A stretch of DNA of 64,000 bases from Venturia oleaginea (Eukaryota; Ascomycota; Dothideomycetes; Venturiales; Venturiaceae). Below the pieces are notes generated by a model, which ran no database searches, had not been told where the DNA came from, and saw only the letters and a program-made list of their open reading frames with translations. The first letter of the stretch is position 1. Each line of letters opens with the position of its first letter. Location: NCBI GenBank assembly GCA_013176395.1, contig JABMLP010000011.1, forward strand, positions 1,302,001 through 1,366,000, read 5' to 3'. Positions 33,347-45,536 of this stretch are shown piece after piece. The position numbers were made by a program, and so were the translations under genes.

Positions 33347-34896
33347 ATGAAGGCCTCCCCTGCACTCGTTGCGACCTGTGCGCTCTTCTCATCGGCCATC
33401 GCTGGGACCGTCAGCCGCAGAGCAAACACAATCTCAAACACAAACACGCCTCCTGTGAGCGTGAGAGGCAATGGTGAGCAATTGGCATTGACAACAAAGA
33501 CTGCCATCAAATACTAACACTGCATCAGCCTTCTTCACATCCAAGGGCCGTTTCTACATCCGCGGAGTCGATTATCAGCCAGGTACACATCCTCGGAATT
33601 CTCACTTCATCAATTCCACCAACTAACAATCATCCAGGTGGCTCGTCCGCACTCAAGGATCCCATTGCTGATTCCGCTGGATGCACACGCGATGTTGCCA
33701 AGTTCAAGGAGCTTGGAATCAACACCATTCGTGTCTACTCCGTCGACAACTCGGCCGACCACGATGCCTGTATGAAGACGTTGGCTGACGCCGGCATCTA
33801 CCTTGCTCTGGACGTCAACACCCCATACTACTCCCTCAACCGAAAGGATAACGCCTCCATCGCCATGTCCTACAACTCCGTCTACCTCCAGAGCGTCTTC
33901 GCCACAATTGAGGCGTTCGCCAAGTACGACAACACCCTGCTCTTCTATTCTGCCAACGAGGTCATCAACGATGACACCACGACATTCGCTGCTCCATACA
34001 TTAAGGCTGTTACTCGAGACATGAAGGCATACATGAGGGCTCGCAACTTGCGCGCCATCCCATGCGGTTACTCCGCTGCTGATGTCGAGAGCAACCGTTA
34101 CGAAATCGCCACCTACCTGAACTGCGGACCCGACGCTGCCCGAAGCGACTTCTTTGCTTTCAACGACTACTCATGGTGCGACCCTTCCTCGTACACCATC
34201 TCCGGATGGGACAAGAAGGTCGCAACCTACGGAAACTATTCCCTTCCTTTGTTGTAAGTTGGAATCATTCCTCTGGTGTCAGGCTCAAAGCTAACCTCGT
34301 CCTACAGCCTTTCGGAGTATGGCTGCAACAAAAACAAGCGTGAGTTCGAAGAAGTCAAGGCTCTCTACGGTCCCCAAATGACTCCAGTCTACTCGGGTGG
34401 TCTCGTCTACGAATACTCCCAGGAGGAGGCCGACTACGGTCTTGTCGACATCAGTGGAAACTCCGTGTCTGAGCGCCCAGATTTCAAGGCTCTCAAGTCC
34501 GCATTCGCCGGTACTCCTCAGCCATCTGGTGATGGTGGATACAAGCCCTCCGGATCTCCCAGCCCTTGCCCAGCCAAGTCTAACATTTGGGAAGTTGAGG
34601 ACCCAACCATCTTGCCAAACATGCCATCTGGTGCCGCCAGGTTCATGTCCAGCGGTGCCGGTGCTGGACCAGGTAACAAGGGTACCACTGGATCTCAGAC
34701 TGCCGCTGGTGCTTCCACTGGCTGGTCTGCGACTACAGGCGGCTCCACCACCTCCTCTGGCTCCGCTTCGTCCGCCTCTTCATCCAGGGCCGCCGCTGGT
34801 AACGTCCAAGTTCCACAATTGACCATGGCTCCATTCGTTGTTGCCGCCGTCGTTGGTCTCTCCGGATTGATCGGTGGTGCTGGCTTCTTGTTGTAG
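33347..34896 (+). CDS. GPI-anchored beta-1,3-glucanosyltransferase, GH72
   Basis: Four exons (33347-33473, 33529-33582, 33638-34253, 34308-34896; introns 55, 55 and 54 bp) encode 461 residues. A signal peptide (LVATCALFSSAIA) is followed by the family start FFTSKGRFYIRGVDYQPGG. The catalytic acid/base lies in FYSANEVIND and the nucleophile in FLSEYGC. After about residue 355 comes a Ser/Thr/Gly-rich linker and a hydrophobic tail (VVAAVVGLSGLIGGAGFLL), the GPI attachment signal. A full Cys-rich X8/CBM43 module is absent, so it is of the short GEL1-like subtype. The enzyme elongates and remodels cell-wall beta-1,3-glucan at the plasma membrane. Confidence 0.95.
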
Positions 34897-36996
34897 ATGC
34901 ATTGAAATCGATGCGCGCAGGTAGAATGCTGAGAGGACTAATGTTTAGTATGTCTTGACATGTGCATTTGCTGTGGGGTTTGCGTACAGACAATGGCGCC
35001 TGGCGAGATCTGGCTCTGGCTCTGCTAATGGCAAAAGTGGCCAGGCCTTTTTTCTTTTTTTCGTATGTCACATACACGCTTGAGATGAGTTATCTAGCGC
35101 AGGTTTTCTTACCGATATTTGACGAAGGGGTCGATGGAAGGATATACTACTACATACCTTCTCAGTGAAATATTCTCTGGTCCGAGTCATTCACCGCCGT
35201 GTTTCGACTGTCCACTTTTGCTTATAGATTTTGTTGATTTTCGGGGTGTGGAATGTACTGCTAGTGCTGCAATATAGTACATGTTCTTGGCGTTTTGAAT
35301 GGGCTCTCTCTTCCCACTTGGTTCCCAATCGCTTGACTCTGGTGCAATGCTGGAGAAAACGTGATCGCATCCGTGTTTTGATTGATCGAGGATAAGTTGC
35401 TACGTGACTGCAATGTGGGGAGGAGAAGTAGACAAGAACCAGGAGAGGTGGAAGGGAAGAGGTAAGGTAAGGAAGTATCTTTTCTTTGTGATTGGTATTC
35501 TTGTAGTGCTGACGACGCCTGGTTTGGTGAGGACGCTTTGACTGGTTTGTGACATGGTTCTCTTTTGGGAGAACAAAGATGGGGAACGGCATGATTAAGA
35601 GAAATGAAAGGAAGGGGAGAGAAGGGATGGATTATGCCTGAAGAGTTTCGACTGGCCTTGCTTTGATGATGCACAGATGTAGAAAAGAGGGATGATTTAA
35701 ATCTGTAGAGAGCACCTTTTGAGACCCGAGATTTAAGACAGATATTCGATTCATAGAAGAGGCGTGAGCATATTTATTGTTTAGGAATTCTACCAACTCT
35801 TTTTTCGCTCTTCGTCTTAGACAGTGTTTGTGAGGGACTTCCCACATCCTGGGGTGGATTATGATGTAAGATATGCCGATGTTTTGTTCTGCGGTTATTG
35901 GGCTTGTTTTGTGTGATGTATGAAGGAAGGTTTTGTTGTGTAGCGCAATTGGAGATATATATTCACTCTGTGTTTTTCAAACCACACGCAGATGATAGTG
36001 AATTTGCAATTGATACCATTATCTAGATGAAGAGCTGCGATGAAGCCGTCTTGTGGTTAGTTCACTAGTTCTGCCTCGAATTTGTAGTATTAAAGATGGT
36101 TGTGGTGTAAGTCAGTTATCCATCGAGGACCCGGCATGTATGGTCCTTGACTTATTCTTCTAAGGTGCGTCAAGGTGCATTTTTGTCACTTCGAGGGCAG
36201 GGAGCATGACTTGATCGTATGAAAACCACCGTTTGCAGGAAATCATTATCATGCAAACCGTCACAGCGATGACGATGGCATCAATCGCGAATAATAATAA
36301 TATTCTTCTCCTCTCCATCTCGACACATGATTACACTCTAAGAGACGGTACAAGACAGGTTAGATAACATAATGATAGTCGATATCAACGGAATTGAGTT
36401 AGCTAGGCTTCCGTCTTAGTTTCTCTCAATCGTTCGGGTACAGCCTAGACGCTCTACTACCGAAAATAATAAGGTAATTTTTCTTTCTCAAGGTGAGCTT
36501 CGAGAAGCAATTCAACACAACGCGAATCTTCACCTGTTCCTCGATTAGAGTAGCTCAAGCAAAGTCTCTCCTCTCAATGACTCTAATACCTCCGAATTCG
36601 ACTAGTCTCTCAATATTAGTCACGACCAGAAACGCAATCTTGATGAAGATCGCCATTATTGTCCTTGCCAAACAGAAGCAAGGATATGGATGAATACTGG
36701 TGCCGGCATAGGATTTCCATAACAGAAAAAAGGTCCCGCAGCTTCGACAAATCCCAAATTTGTGATTTCGCGAGCGATTCGAAAAGAATGGGTGTGGTGA
36801 TGAGTAAGTTCACGTTTGTATTGCATTTCTTCGTCTGCGGCCAGCCTCTCTGTATGCAAAATCAGCCAATGCTCAAATTTAGAGAATATCTTGTGTGCTT
36901 ACCAAATGAAGTTACAAGCCGCCGGAGTATAAAATCATCAGATGGCTGAAGCTGTTTGCTAAGGATGTGAAGCTGATGTTGTGATACTTATAGGCT
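34897..36996. other. Intergenic, 2.1 kb
   Basis: 3' flank of the GH72 gene and spacer. Short frames on both strands have no family features. The sequence is A/T- and G/T-biased in places (about 35.9-36.4 kb). Confidence 0.4.
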
Positions 36997-38601
36997 CTAC
37001 TCCTGCAGATGGTTATCGACATTCGCCAGCTTGGTGCGAGCAGTCTGCGTTGAGCATAGCAGGAGTCTTGCAATTTGCTGGCGGACAGCATCGTTGATGA
37101 TGAATGTGGGATCAGCTTGAGGGCCATCGATGGTCGCTTGCGGCAGAGGGCTGTCAGGGTTTGGTGAGTCGGGGTTGACAGAGTAACCCTCTTGTGGGAG
37201 AGTAAAAAATTGCAACTTCCTCGAGAGGCTTTTCGAGATGACGCTGATACTCCTTAGCAGACCCCTTCTCCATGGTACATAGAAGGCACAAGGGAGCTGT
37301 ACCTTGGTCATAATGGTGCTCATGCTTATGCTCTCTCCACTCCTCCAGGCTTGTTGAAGGTGGGTGGCGTTCATCCCAAAGACATGTACAAGGCTTGAGA
37401 TCACGAATGATGGGTCTTCTGTCGCAGAGACGATGAGCATCGGGTCTCGACAAGGAAGAAGCATGACTTACTGTCAATGGCCAACAAAATCGATCTCTAA
37501 CATCTCAACACAGTAGAAACATTCGAAAGGTTCGTCAAAATTGGGTGGAGGAAGGGAATCGGGAAAATGACTTTTCATCGAGGAGGCCAAGTGAGAGTCA
37601 TAAGTGGATATCTCTTCCGGACCAAACTGCTCGTCGAAGGAGCCTCGATAAGACCTTTTGGTCCAGGTAGTCTCAGGCTCGTCCGCGAGACCCATCCCCC
37701 TTCTTTTGCGTTCTTGTTTGGATCGAATGACCTTTCGGCGACGTGTGTTTTCCCTACCTAGGCGCTTGACTATATCTTGACGACAACGCGGAAAGTTTTC
37801 GCGGACATGGTAAAAATCATGTGCAAGAAAATGTTCGGCACTGTCAAAATCGTTTCTTATGGACCATATCAGAATGGGATCAGTTGCCATGGAATACTCC
37901 GAGTCTGTGAATAGTTGGGCGGAAATGAATGGGTGGTCGTGAAAAATCCGCGTCGCTCACCCACTACATCTTCGTTTTCTTGCAAAGGTGCACCGTTACC
38001 AGTATCCCGATCTTCTGGCCAATCATCAGGCGAATTTTCTTCGCGATTGAGGATGCTGAAGAGAACGTGGAGCTTTTCGAGGTTCCTCTCCTAAACGCAT
38101 TGGAGGCATCGCCATCTAGACGTTCTTGATCAGGAAGGCTCAACAGGGCGATCATCTCCAGATGCATTGCAATATGGTCCCGGATTTCACTGTGAACATC
38201 ATTTAGGAGCCTGGCGATCTCAAGAAGTGGTCTACTGGCCAAAGAAAGTTTTGGGTTGTCAATGGTGAAGTGACACGATGGACGGACGCGAAGGCCATGG
38301 TCGTTCAAAGGAGCGAAATGTGGAGGTGTCTCAGGCTCAAGAACTGAGCGGCGAGGGCGGCAAATATGTCTGGAGCCGGGCGCAGTGCTTTCTGGATGAG
38401 TCGATCTTTTTGGCCTTGAAGAAAGCTTTCCAAATACTCGCTTACCAGATGTAGCTCGAATTGATCTTGGTTGTCGAAAAAGTACTCCTTATGGCCCAAA
38501 AACTGGCATGAGTATCTGGTTGCATGTTTCCACATCATGTGATGCATCCATGCTTCTATTGTATTGAAATGTTCCGAGGCTGACTTGCAATGTTCGAACA
38601 T
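36997..38601 (-). pseudogene. C2H2-type zinc-finger-like accessory gene, eroded
   Basis: Successive minus-strand pieces match the layout of a large fungal C2H2-like family: Cys-pair, WxxH, then a repeated (Y)QRHLxxxLEExAxF end. From 38601: IEAWMHHMMWKHATRYSC. In another frame: RDHIAMHLEMIALLSLPD. From 37890: FECFYCVEMLEIDFVGH, then TGA at 37474-37476 where Trp fits, followed by a 53-bp intron and RPIIRDLKPCTCLWDE. Then come CLLCTMEKGSAKEYQRHL and a slip at a six-base homopolymer (37204-37209), after which FTLPQEGYSVNPDSPNPD runs to 36997. Multiple frame changes and the nonsense codon point to a pseudogene. Such genes often sit beside NLR/HET-type loci. Confidence 0.5.
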
Positions 38602-38990
38602 ACAAGTATCAGGATATTATACATCCTTCAAGATATGACGTCTGTGACAAGTTAGAGTAAATACTTATAGACGACGAGATTCAGTTGTACACCATACCTC
38701 CAACGCGCGCGACGCAACTTGTCTTCTTTCCCAAGCTCCTCCGTGATCAAATGCGAGCAGTATGGGCACTCAATAGAGATCAAGCATAAAGCTCTGCGCA
38801 CAAAATTGCGCCGCTTCCGCGATACGGTTCGTAGTTGGTAACTTGGTATCCTCGCGATGTTGATCGGTCTGTGGCCTAGGGATTTTTGAACCCCGCCTCG
38901 GTGTCATCTCAACCGTGGAAATCCAATCCTGACAATCTTGCTGCTGGAACTGTGTTGCGATAACATCAATTTTCGCTTCTCTCTTTTGCA

Positions 38991-40558
38991 ATGGTCACAG
39001 GCGTTGAGTGTGTTGGCCTAGTCCTGGCTGTTCTACTTTTATTTGTGAAGCGGGTAAGGCGTACTCAGATGGCGTTGAGAGTATCCTCAATATCTCCTTA
39101 CAATCTCGACGCGACGCACAGCTCAGCGGCTTCTCTTCTACGACGAGTTCTACTGGACCATTGGTGAGTTCGAGCAGCACATCAAAGCCATTTCCGACGC
39201 TGTTTCCGACTCGCCTGGATCCAGAAAACCTGCCTCAGCCTTGCAATAGTGAGACTGGAAATATACACCAAGTTGAAAGCCTTTGCGTCTGACAGGCAAT
39301 CCACAAGAACGAAGAGCACCTTCATCGAGAGATTCCAGTTCTTCAAAAAAAGAAAAAGAAAAAAAAAGCACATCGTGATAAGTGTACAGAGCGACTGAAA
39401 CTTTGGAATGGCCGTTTGTATGGTCTTACTCAAAAGGCTAAAGGAGCAGATCGATTCTCCCAGATCCGCCATAGGTGCTCCAAACGAAAACTGTCAACAA
39501 AAGGAATTTCTTGGCTGACAGCATTCGAAGTCCTACGTCCCCATTCTACGCCTCGGTCAGAAATCTGTACAAGACAATTTCTGAGTACTGGAATTCTGCT
39601 TGTCATAGTGGACATGAGGCTAAAGTTTGCCTCAAGATCGACAGTACACCCACACCAGCCATGAGCACAAGTTCGGCACTTGATTTCGATTTTCTTAAGT
39701 GCACAATGGATACGCAGAGCGGATCATGTGCTGGCAAGAGGGGACTGCTTCGATAAATCTTGACAGGCATGCCCACTCCGAAGCCAAGTGGCGTGCGCAG
39801 ATGAGCTAAACCTTCTCAGCCCATCCACTTATGACGCTAATAGTAAAGCGGTTAGGATGTGTGACGTATCTTTAAGATGTGCTTGGGATTTTCAGAGGAT
39901 TCGCTTGGTAATGAAAGATATCAACGGCCAACAAAGTCTGTGGCGCCTCGACCCGAAACCGAAGCGAATACACTTTCTCGAAACTGCATCTCCGGCATCT
40001 CTTCAAGAATTGCTTTCGGTAAGTACCGAGTTGGGCCCTCGAGAAAAGCGAGTATTGGCATTGACGTGCGCGTACTCTTTACTGCCCTTGCATGACAGCC
40101 CATGGTTTGGGAAGGGGCGGCGCAAGGCAGAGCTGTTCTTCTTCTACATGCCGGTCAGTGAACCAGACTTCCAGCGCTCGTTCCTCTCTACGCGATTTGA
40201 GCACCAGGCGAGAGAAATTGGTAAGGCAGGATCCGGCGCTTTCCATCCCAACTCGAACATTCTGGCGTTGGGAATTTTGCTCGTTGAGATATTCAGTGAG
40301 AAGCCAATCAAAAGTTGGAGGACGCCAAGAGAAAGAGTTGTGACTGCGAAGACGAGTGCGAACACTGACTTAAGTGTGGCATGCCGCGTGGTGAAGGAAA
40401 TGGACGACACTCCTTATCGTTCTACCATTGAAGCCTGCTTGGATATCGACTGGCTCCCGGAAGGTCGAAAGATGGTTCTCGAAGACGCAGACACCCGCGC
40501 TGGTCTATTCGCGAGGGTTATCGATCCGATCGAGAAAGATATTGAGATGCTTACCTAA
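38991..40558 (+). pseudogene. DUF7580-like fungal protein, exon structure broken
   Basis: The gene opens with MVTGVECVGLVLAVLLLFVK, the hydrophobic helix seen at the start of many DUF7580 and HET-associated fungal proteins. Later pieces in changing frames are RLLFYDEFYWTIGEFEQHI, CTERLKLWNGRLYGLTQ, and SVRNLYKTISEYWNSACHSG. The last 256-codon frame (39788-40558) carries the C-terminal domain: LALTCAYSLLPLHDSPWF, FHPNSNILALGILLVEIF and ending YRSTIEACLDIDWLPEGR. An A-rich slippery tract (39344-39370) lies exactly where frames change. Some changes could be introns, but not all. The family is associated with allorecognition and death-effector genes; its biochemistry is unknown. Confidence 0.6.
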
Positions 40559-40741
40559 GTCCAGTTCGCACAAGGACTTCAAAAACGTTTCGTAAATTAC
40601 TCGAAATATGCTGTATCGCTATCTTGCTACGTACCGAATTATCAAAACGCCTAACCATGCCAGCTCATTGATGTTGCCCACATGAGATCTGTTCCGAAAA
40701 ACGCCCATTACATTTACAGGCATCATGAGAAGAAAGCGCTC

Positions 40742-43700
40742 TTACCACGCAGCAACATCCTTATCGAACCTCACCAGCTCCTTGCCAGCATCCTCCACGT
40801 CTTTCTTCGCCTTCATCCTCATGTAAAAGATAGGACAATCCCTACTCGAGCAAATGACGTTGTTGTGCATGGAACCTTGACAGCGTTGACACTGCGTCCA
40901 CAGCCTCGAAAATCTGACTTCCAACTCCGACACCTTAGACAATGTCTTTTGATAGAGTTCTCCGAAACGTCCGCGACAATTGGAGCAAACAGCTCCTTCC
41001 TTCTCTTCCGCAGACACCAGAGGTTTCTTGCAACCCATACACGTCATCGTCTTTTTAGCAAATTTCATGAGCCCACCCATTGTTGGTGCAGCGACAGATA
41101 TGGTCCTCGTATGTTCGCCAGTAAGAAGTTGCGCAGCTTTCTTTTCACCAAGAATAGGTTCGAAGATACGACCAAGCGGTTTGGCCAGTTGATTGTCGAG
41201 GTAATATTTCGTATCGATGGGTAAATTGTGCTCGAGAACATAAATAGGATCTTCAGACTTCTCATAATTCTTACTTCCTCCTGCACCCTTGACAATGACG
41301 TACGCAACACGATCACCAAGCGCAGGCGCAGAACCAGCATCTCGTTTCTTCATTCGCTCGGCGAGCTCGACGTGGGCTTGTTTGGCGGTATAATCAGATT
41401 TGCTGAGGGCTTTTGTGATGACGAGGTTGGAGAGATCGATTTTGTTTTGGAGGAGATCAGAAATCGTTTCTTTCACGAATTCTTGGGCACCTTTGACATC
41501 TCGGTCGATGAGCAACATGCGGAGACTCGTTTCGATGACGTTTTGGACGAGGCGGCAATTGTCTCGTCGCACGGTTTCTATACCTTTAGTGTCCATTTTG
41601 TCGTACTTGGTCGTGTTTGTCCAGTAGAGACCGGCATAACGCTTCTTGTTGATGAGGAGATATGGAAAGTAAACCTTTTCGAACTCGAGTTTGATTGGCT
41701 TGACGAATTGGTCAGACACGAAATCCGCTGCTTCGTTTCCAAGCTCCATAGCTTTGGCAAGGTCAGAGGTTCCAAACTTGACCATGACCGAATCAGTGTC
41801 ACCATATATGACTTGCGCATCGTGAGTGTAGCCATTGGCAATGGTATACTTCTTCTCCACAGCATCCTTGGTGGCCTCAATCATCTGACGACCGTAACTG
41901 GTGGTAGAACTGGCAATGGCAAGACAGGGGAGTTTTCCGACCGTGGCACCAGTGATACCATAAACAGAATTGGCGCTGACCTTCAAAGCCAGCTGACGAC
42001 CGTTGAAGACAGCTTTTTTGAATGGATCGGTCTCAATCGCGAGCGCTTTCTTCGCTCTCTTACGAGCACCGAGCAGTTCTTCCAGAATCTGAGAAAGCAG
42101 ACCTTTCCGAACTTTTGCAGTGCAAAACATGTCACCGTTGGGAGTAACAATGTAATCTTCGTCTTTCTTCATGTTGAGCTTTTCCACGGCGGTCTTGTTG
42201 AGCAAGGTGGTGTAGCATAAATTGTGCGCTTGGATAATACTAGGATAAAGTGATGCAAAATCAAGAGTTGCAATAGGAACGTCGTAATATCCACGAGTGG
42301 GCTCAATAACTGTGGCACCTTCGTATTGATCATCTGAGCCTTCTGTGCGAAGATTGGGAATAACAAGATTTTGGTCGAGTGCTTTGCGAAAAAGCTGGCT
42401 TATGAATTTGACCTGCTGTCCCCGTGAGAGCAGGTAGTTGAATGGTACGCCTGTGACTCTGGCCATCTCAGTGTAGTTGACCAAACACATCAGCTTTTCC
42501 ATTAGACGTTGCGGTAAATAGGCATCTTTCAGGCAGTAAACGGCGAGACGTCGTCGAGTGTTCGGGTCTCCGTTGAATAGTTCGGTGATCATGGTGTGGT
42601 GTACATCCTCTTTCTGTTCATTCAAAAAATGTGCGCAAACAGCGTTGAGAGTATAACTTCGCAGTTGATGATCGCGTTGGATCAGCTGAAGTAGATCTAA
42701 TTGTAGGCGCCCGTTGGTATTCGTGGTTTTGGTGTCTCGACTGCCCATCTGCTTGCTGGAAAAATTGCTTTCTTTGGCTTGGGATTGGACGTTCTTTAAC
42801 CGAGTCCAGTACGGGAACTGGCTGACTTTGAGATGTTTGGCTCGATCGAGCAGGTATGGGAAATCGAAATTGGAGGTGTTGTAGCCTATGATAATGTCTG
42901 GGTCGACTTCTTCGAGGAAGTTCTTCCAGGCTAGCAGCATCTTCTCTTCTCTCTCGAACTCGAAGATCTGAGTGTTGACAATATGCGCGCATGTGTCGAG
43001 GCAGAAGACATTCCGCACGAAGGGCTTGTCTTCACCTGTCCGAGTGACGACGTTGGCAATCTGAATGACAGGATCCACGGAGGCCTCCAGAAAGATACCT
43101 TTGCGACCAGCGCATTCGATATCAAAAGAGAGGGTGCGTAGCGGAGCCATCTTTGCCCACTCGCCATCGGACGAATGTGCTATCAGGTCTCGGTAGTGTA
43201 TTTGTGCCTCGATTTGGCAGTTTGAGTGGCGGTCCTTCTCTGGAATCATAGTGTATTTGGAGGAAGGTGCTTCAACCCAGGACATGCCAGTGATGCCGGT
43301 ATCAATCATGAATCGCATGACGTATTGAATGCTATCGAAGGTCAATACACCGCCATCTGCCGCTTTCCACAAGGCCCTGTAATTCGCATTGCCTTGCTCG
43401 ATACACGACCGCAGACGGTTTATAAACTTTGGATCTGAGACTGTGATCTTGAGATAGGGGTGCTTCTCGTTTCCCTGAAAGCCGAAGATGTTCTCTCGCA
43501 TAACCAGCTGGACCGATTGTATGGCTTGTTGATGTTGCGCGAGCTGGGCCTCGAGGTATGCTTTGAAGGGCTGGCAATCCGGGCGATCGAAGTTGACAGG
43601 TGCAGCGACGTATAGGTAATGCAGGAAATCAGTGACGTGAAGGAGAACAGAGTGGCCAGTCTGGTGAGGTAATCAGTATTCGTACGCATCTGAGATAGGA

Positions 43701-44089
43701 AGCTTTCATACCTCCGTGACACCGAACAGCTTGACAGTCGTCTTTCCACCCTGTAAAGAGCCTTCCTCGCATTCAATCTGCTGGAAAATCAAATTGTCTC
43801 TCGCTGGGTTGAAGTCGTCGAGGGGAGGTCTCGCCCATTGCTGATCCTTCTCTTGATTCTGTTTTTTCAGACCATCAATGTCTTGACTGAGCTTCTCCAG
43901 CACCTCAGTCTCGAATTTACTCTTGGGTTGTGACGAGGGCATGCCATTGGGACCAGTTCCGGGTTTTCTGAAAGCAGGCACATCGAGCTTGCGTTTCTTT
44001 GTGGAGTTTGTTTCGACCGTGAGATTGTTCTGGCTGTTTGTGGTCTCGGCCAGCACCCGCTTCATCGGGGTTCTCTTTGTGCCGACCAT
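40742..44089 (-). CDS. POL3: DNA polymerase delta catalytic subunit
   Basis: Two exons (43712-44089 and 40742-43660, intron 51 bp) encode 1,098 residues, the usual length. The N-terminus has a basic nuclear-targeting stretch (NSTKKRKLDVP). Exonuclease motifs are LSFDIECAGR (I), IIGYNTSNFDFPYLLDR (II) and YCLKDAYLPQ (III). Polymerase motifs are DFASLYPSIIQAHNLCY (A), KVSANSVYGITGA (B) and YGDTDSVMV (C). At the C-terminus, CMGC...CSNC is the CysA zinc site and CQRC...CSSRDC the CysB motif that binds an Fe-S cluster and the B subunit. It is the replicative lagging-strand polymerase. All key residues are present, so it is functional by sequence. Confidence 0.98.
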
Positions 44090-45536
44090 GGTGGGCGATA
44101 GTTGTTGGTGGATGTTGTGGTTTGGAGAGATCAGGATTCAACAGGACGCGAGTTCGCGAAGTGTTCGCGTTTTGGGAAGCTCGGACCACCTTTGTGAATT
44201 GAACTCCGTTTCTTCCGCTTCATCTCTTCTTCACTTAAATCAAGATCGGGATCGAATTTCATCCTGCTGGCAGAGTCTTTCTGAGCAGAAGTTGAACGTG
44301 TCTGCTGTACTATACAATACAAGTACCGTATCCCCTAAATGCAACATATTTAACTTGGACAGATAATGCAAAATTCCACTATTCGGGCAATACCTAATAA
44401 CTGAAAATGAAATCGCCAGGAACTCTAGCAATATCGCTCTTGACTTAGAACAGCGGCGTTGGAAAATTAGGACTGGCGTGTCTTCCCTCCCTCTCTTCGA
44501 CAAACAGCAAGTGGCGACTTTCGGGCAGAGCACGCCTTGATTGCTCAATTCAAATCTATGACTGGCTTTGATCGGAATACAATGGGAAAAGGCGTTTAGC
44601 TTGACGCTGGATTTTTCGAAACTTTGGCATGACTTGAAATGGAACAGCCAAAGAATCGAGTTCTCCCCATTTGATCTCTGACAAAGATCATTCCAGGTTG
44701 GTAGAAGTTATCTGACTCACGTTGATGGCGATGGCTTTCTGGCAAACTTGAGATCGAAAATTTCCAGAAATATACTAATATCTGTTTTGATAGAACTGCC
44801 TCCTGTTGCGGGAGGCTAGGCGAATTGGAGTATGCTGCCATTCCGCTCAAACGTTGTAGAGAAGCAAGCATGGACAGCAAACTCCAGTTAGACATTCTTT
44901 AGTGAGCTCTGAGATCTCAGATGTTTATTCTGAGAAATGAAGAGCCGGAAAGGTTGTCATGAGCCTCAACCAGACTTGCCAAATCCCGAAGTCACCAGGA
45001 TTCCCAACATGTTGAATAGAGGCCTGAGTCTAAACAGGAGCGACTACTACTCAACCTGCTCACTTGTGACGACGAGATCAAAGTCAATTCGGAGATCCCT
45101 TCGGGCTACATTCAAGGTCCCTCGGGTCACTACATTACTTCTTTTCACTAATCCTCACCACAGCTCACCCGGACCTGCCATCATACATATATACCTCCTC
45201 TCAGGTTGAGTCTCGTTTCTTTCCAACCGGATCAATATGATCAAAATCGAGATCAAGTCATTTGATCTGACTTGATCTCAGACGTTACTCGAACTGGAGT
45301 GCGGGCCATTGCTCCTTCTTGCTTCATTTCGCACAAGGCCCAGCATCTTATCGATTCCCAGTCACTTAGTCTCAAATAGTTTCTTCGATCAACAACCACC
45401 ATCATCCAGGCATCCACTCACATCAGTTATCTCTCTTATCCAATTTCTTTCCTCTCATCCACCAACACATCCATCTGACATCGACCATCACGCATCCACC
45501 TCCATACTCATCGGCTCTCGCATCTAAGTCATCACG
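44090..45536. promoter_or_regulatory. Divergent upstream region between POL3 and the C2H2 gene
   Basis: A 1.45-kb region with no convincing gene serves as the promoter of both divergent genes. The 250 bp before 45537 are CATC/CCAC-rich, a common leader composition in filamentous fungi. Confidence 0.5.

Noticed and set aside
41228..42220. 330-codon plus-strand frame opposite POL3
   Set aside because: It lies wholly antisense to conserved polymerase motifs and its translation has no recognisable features.
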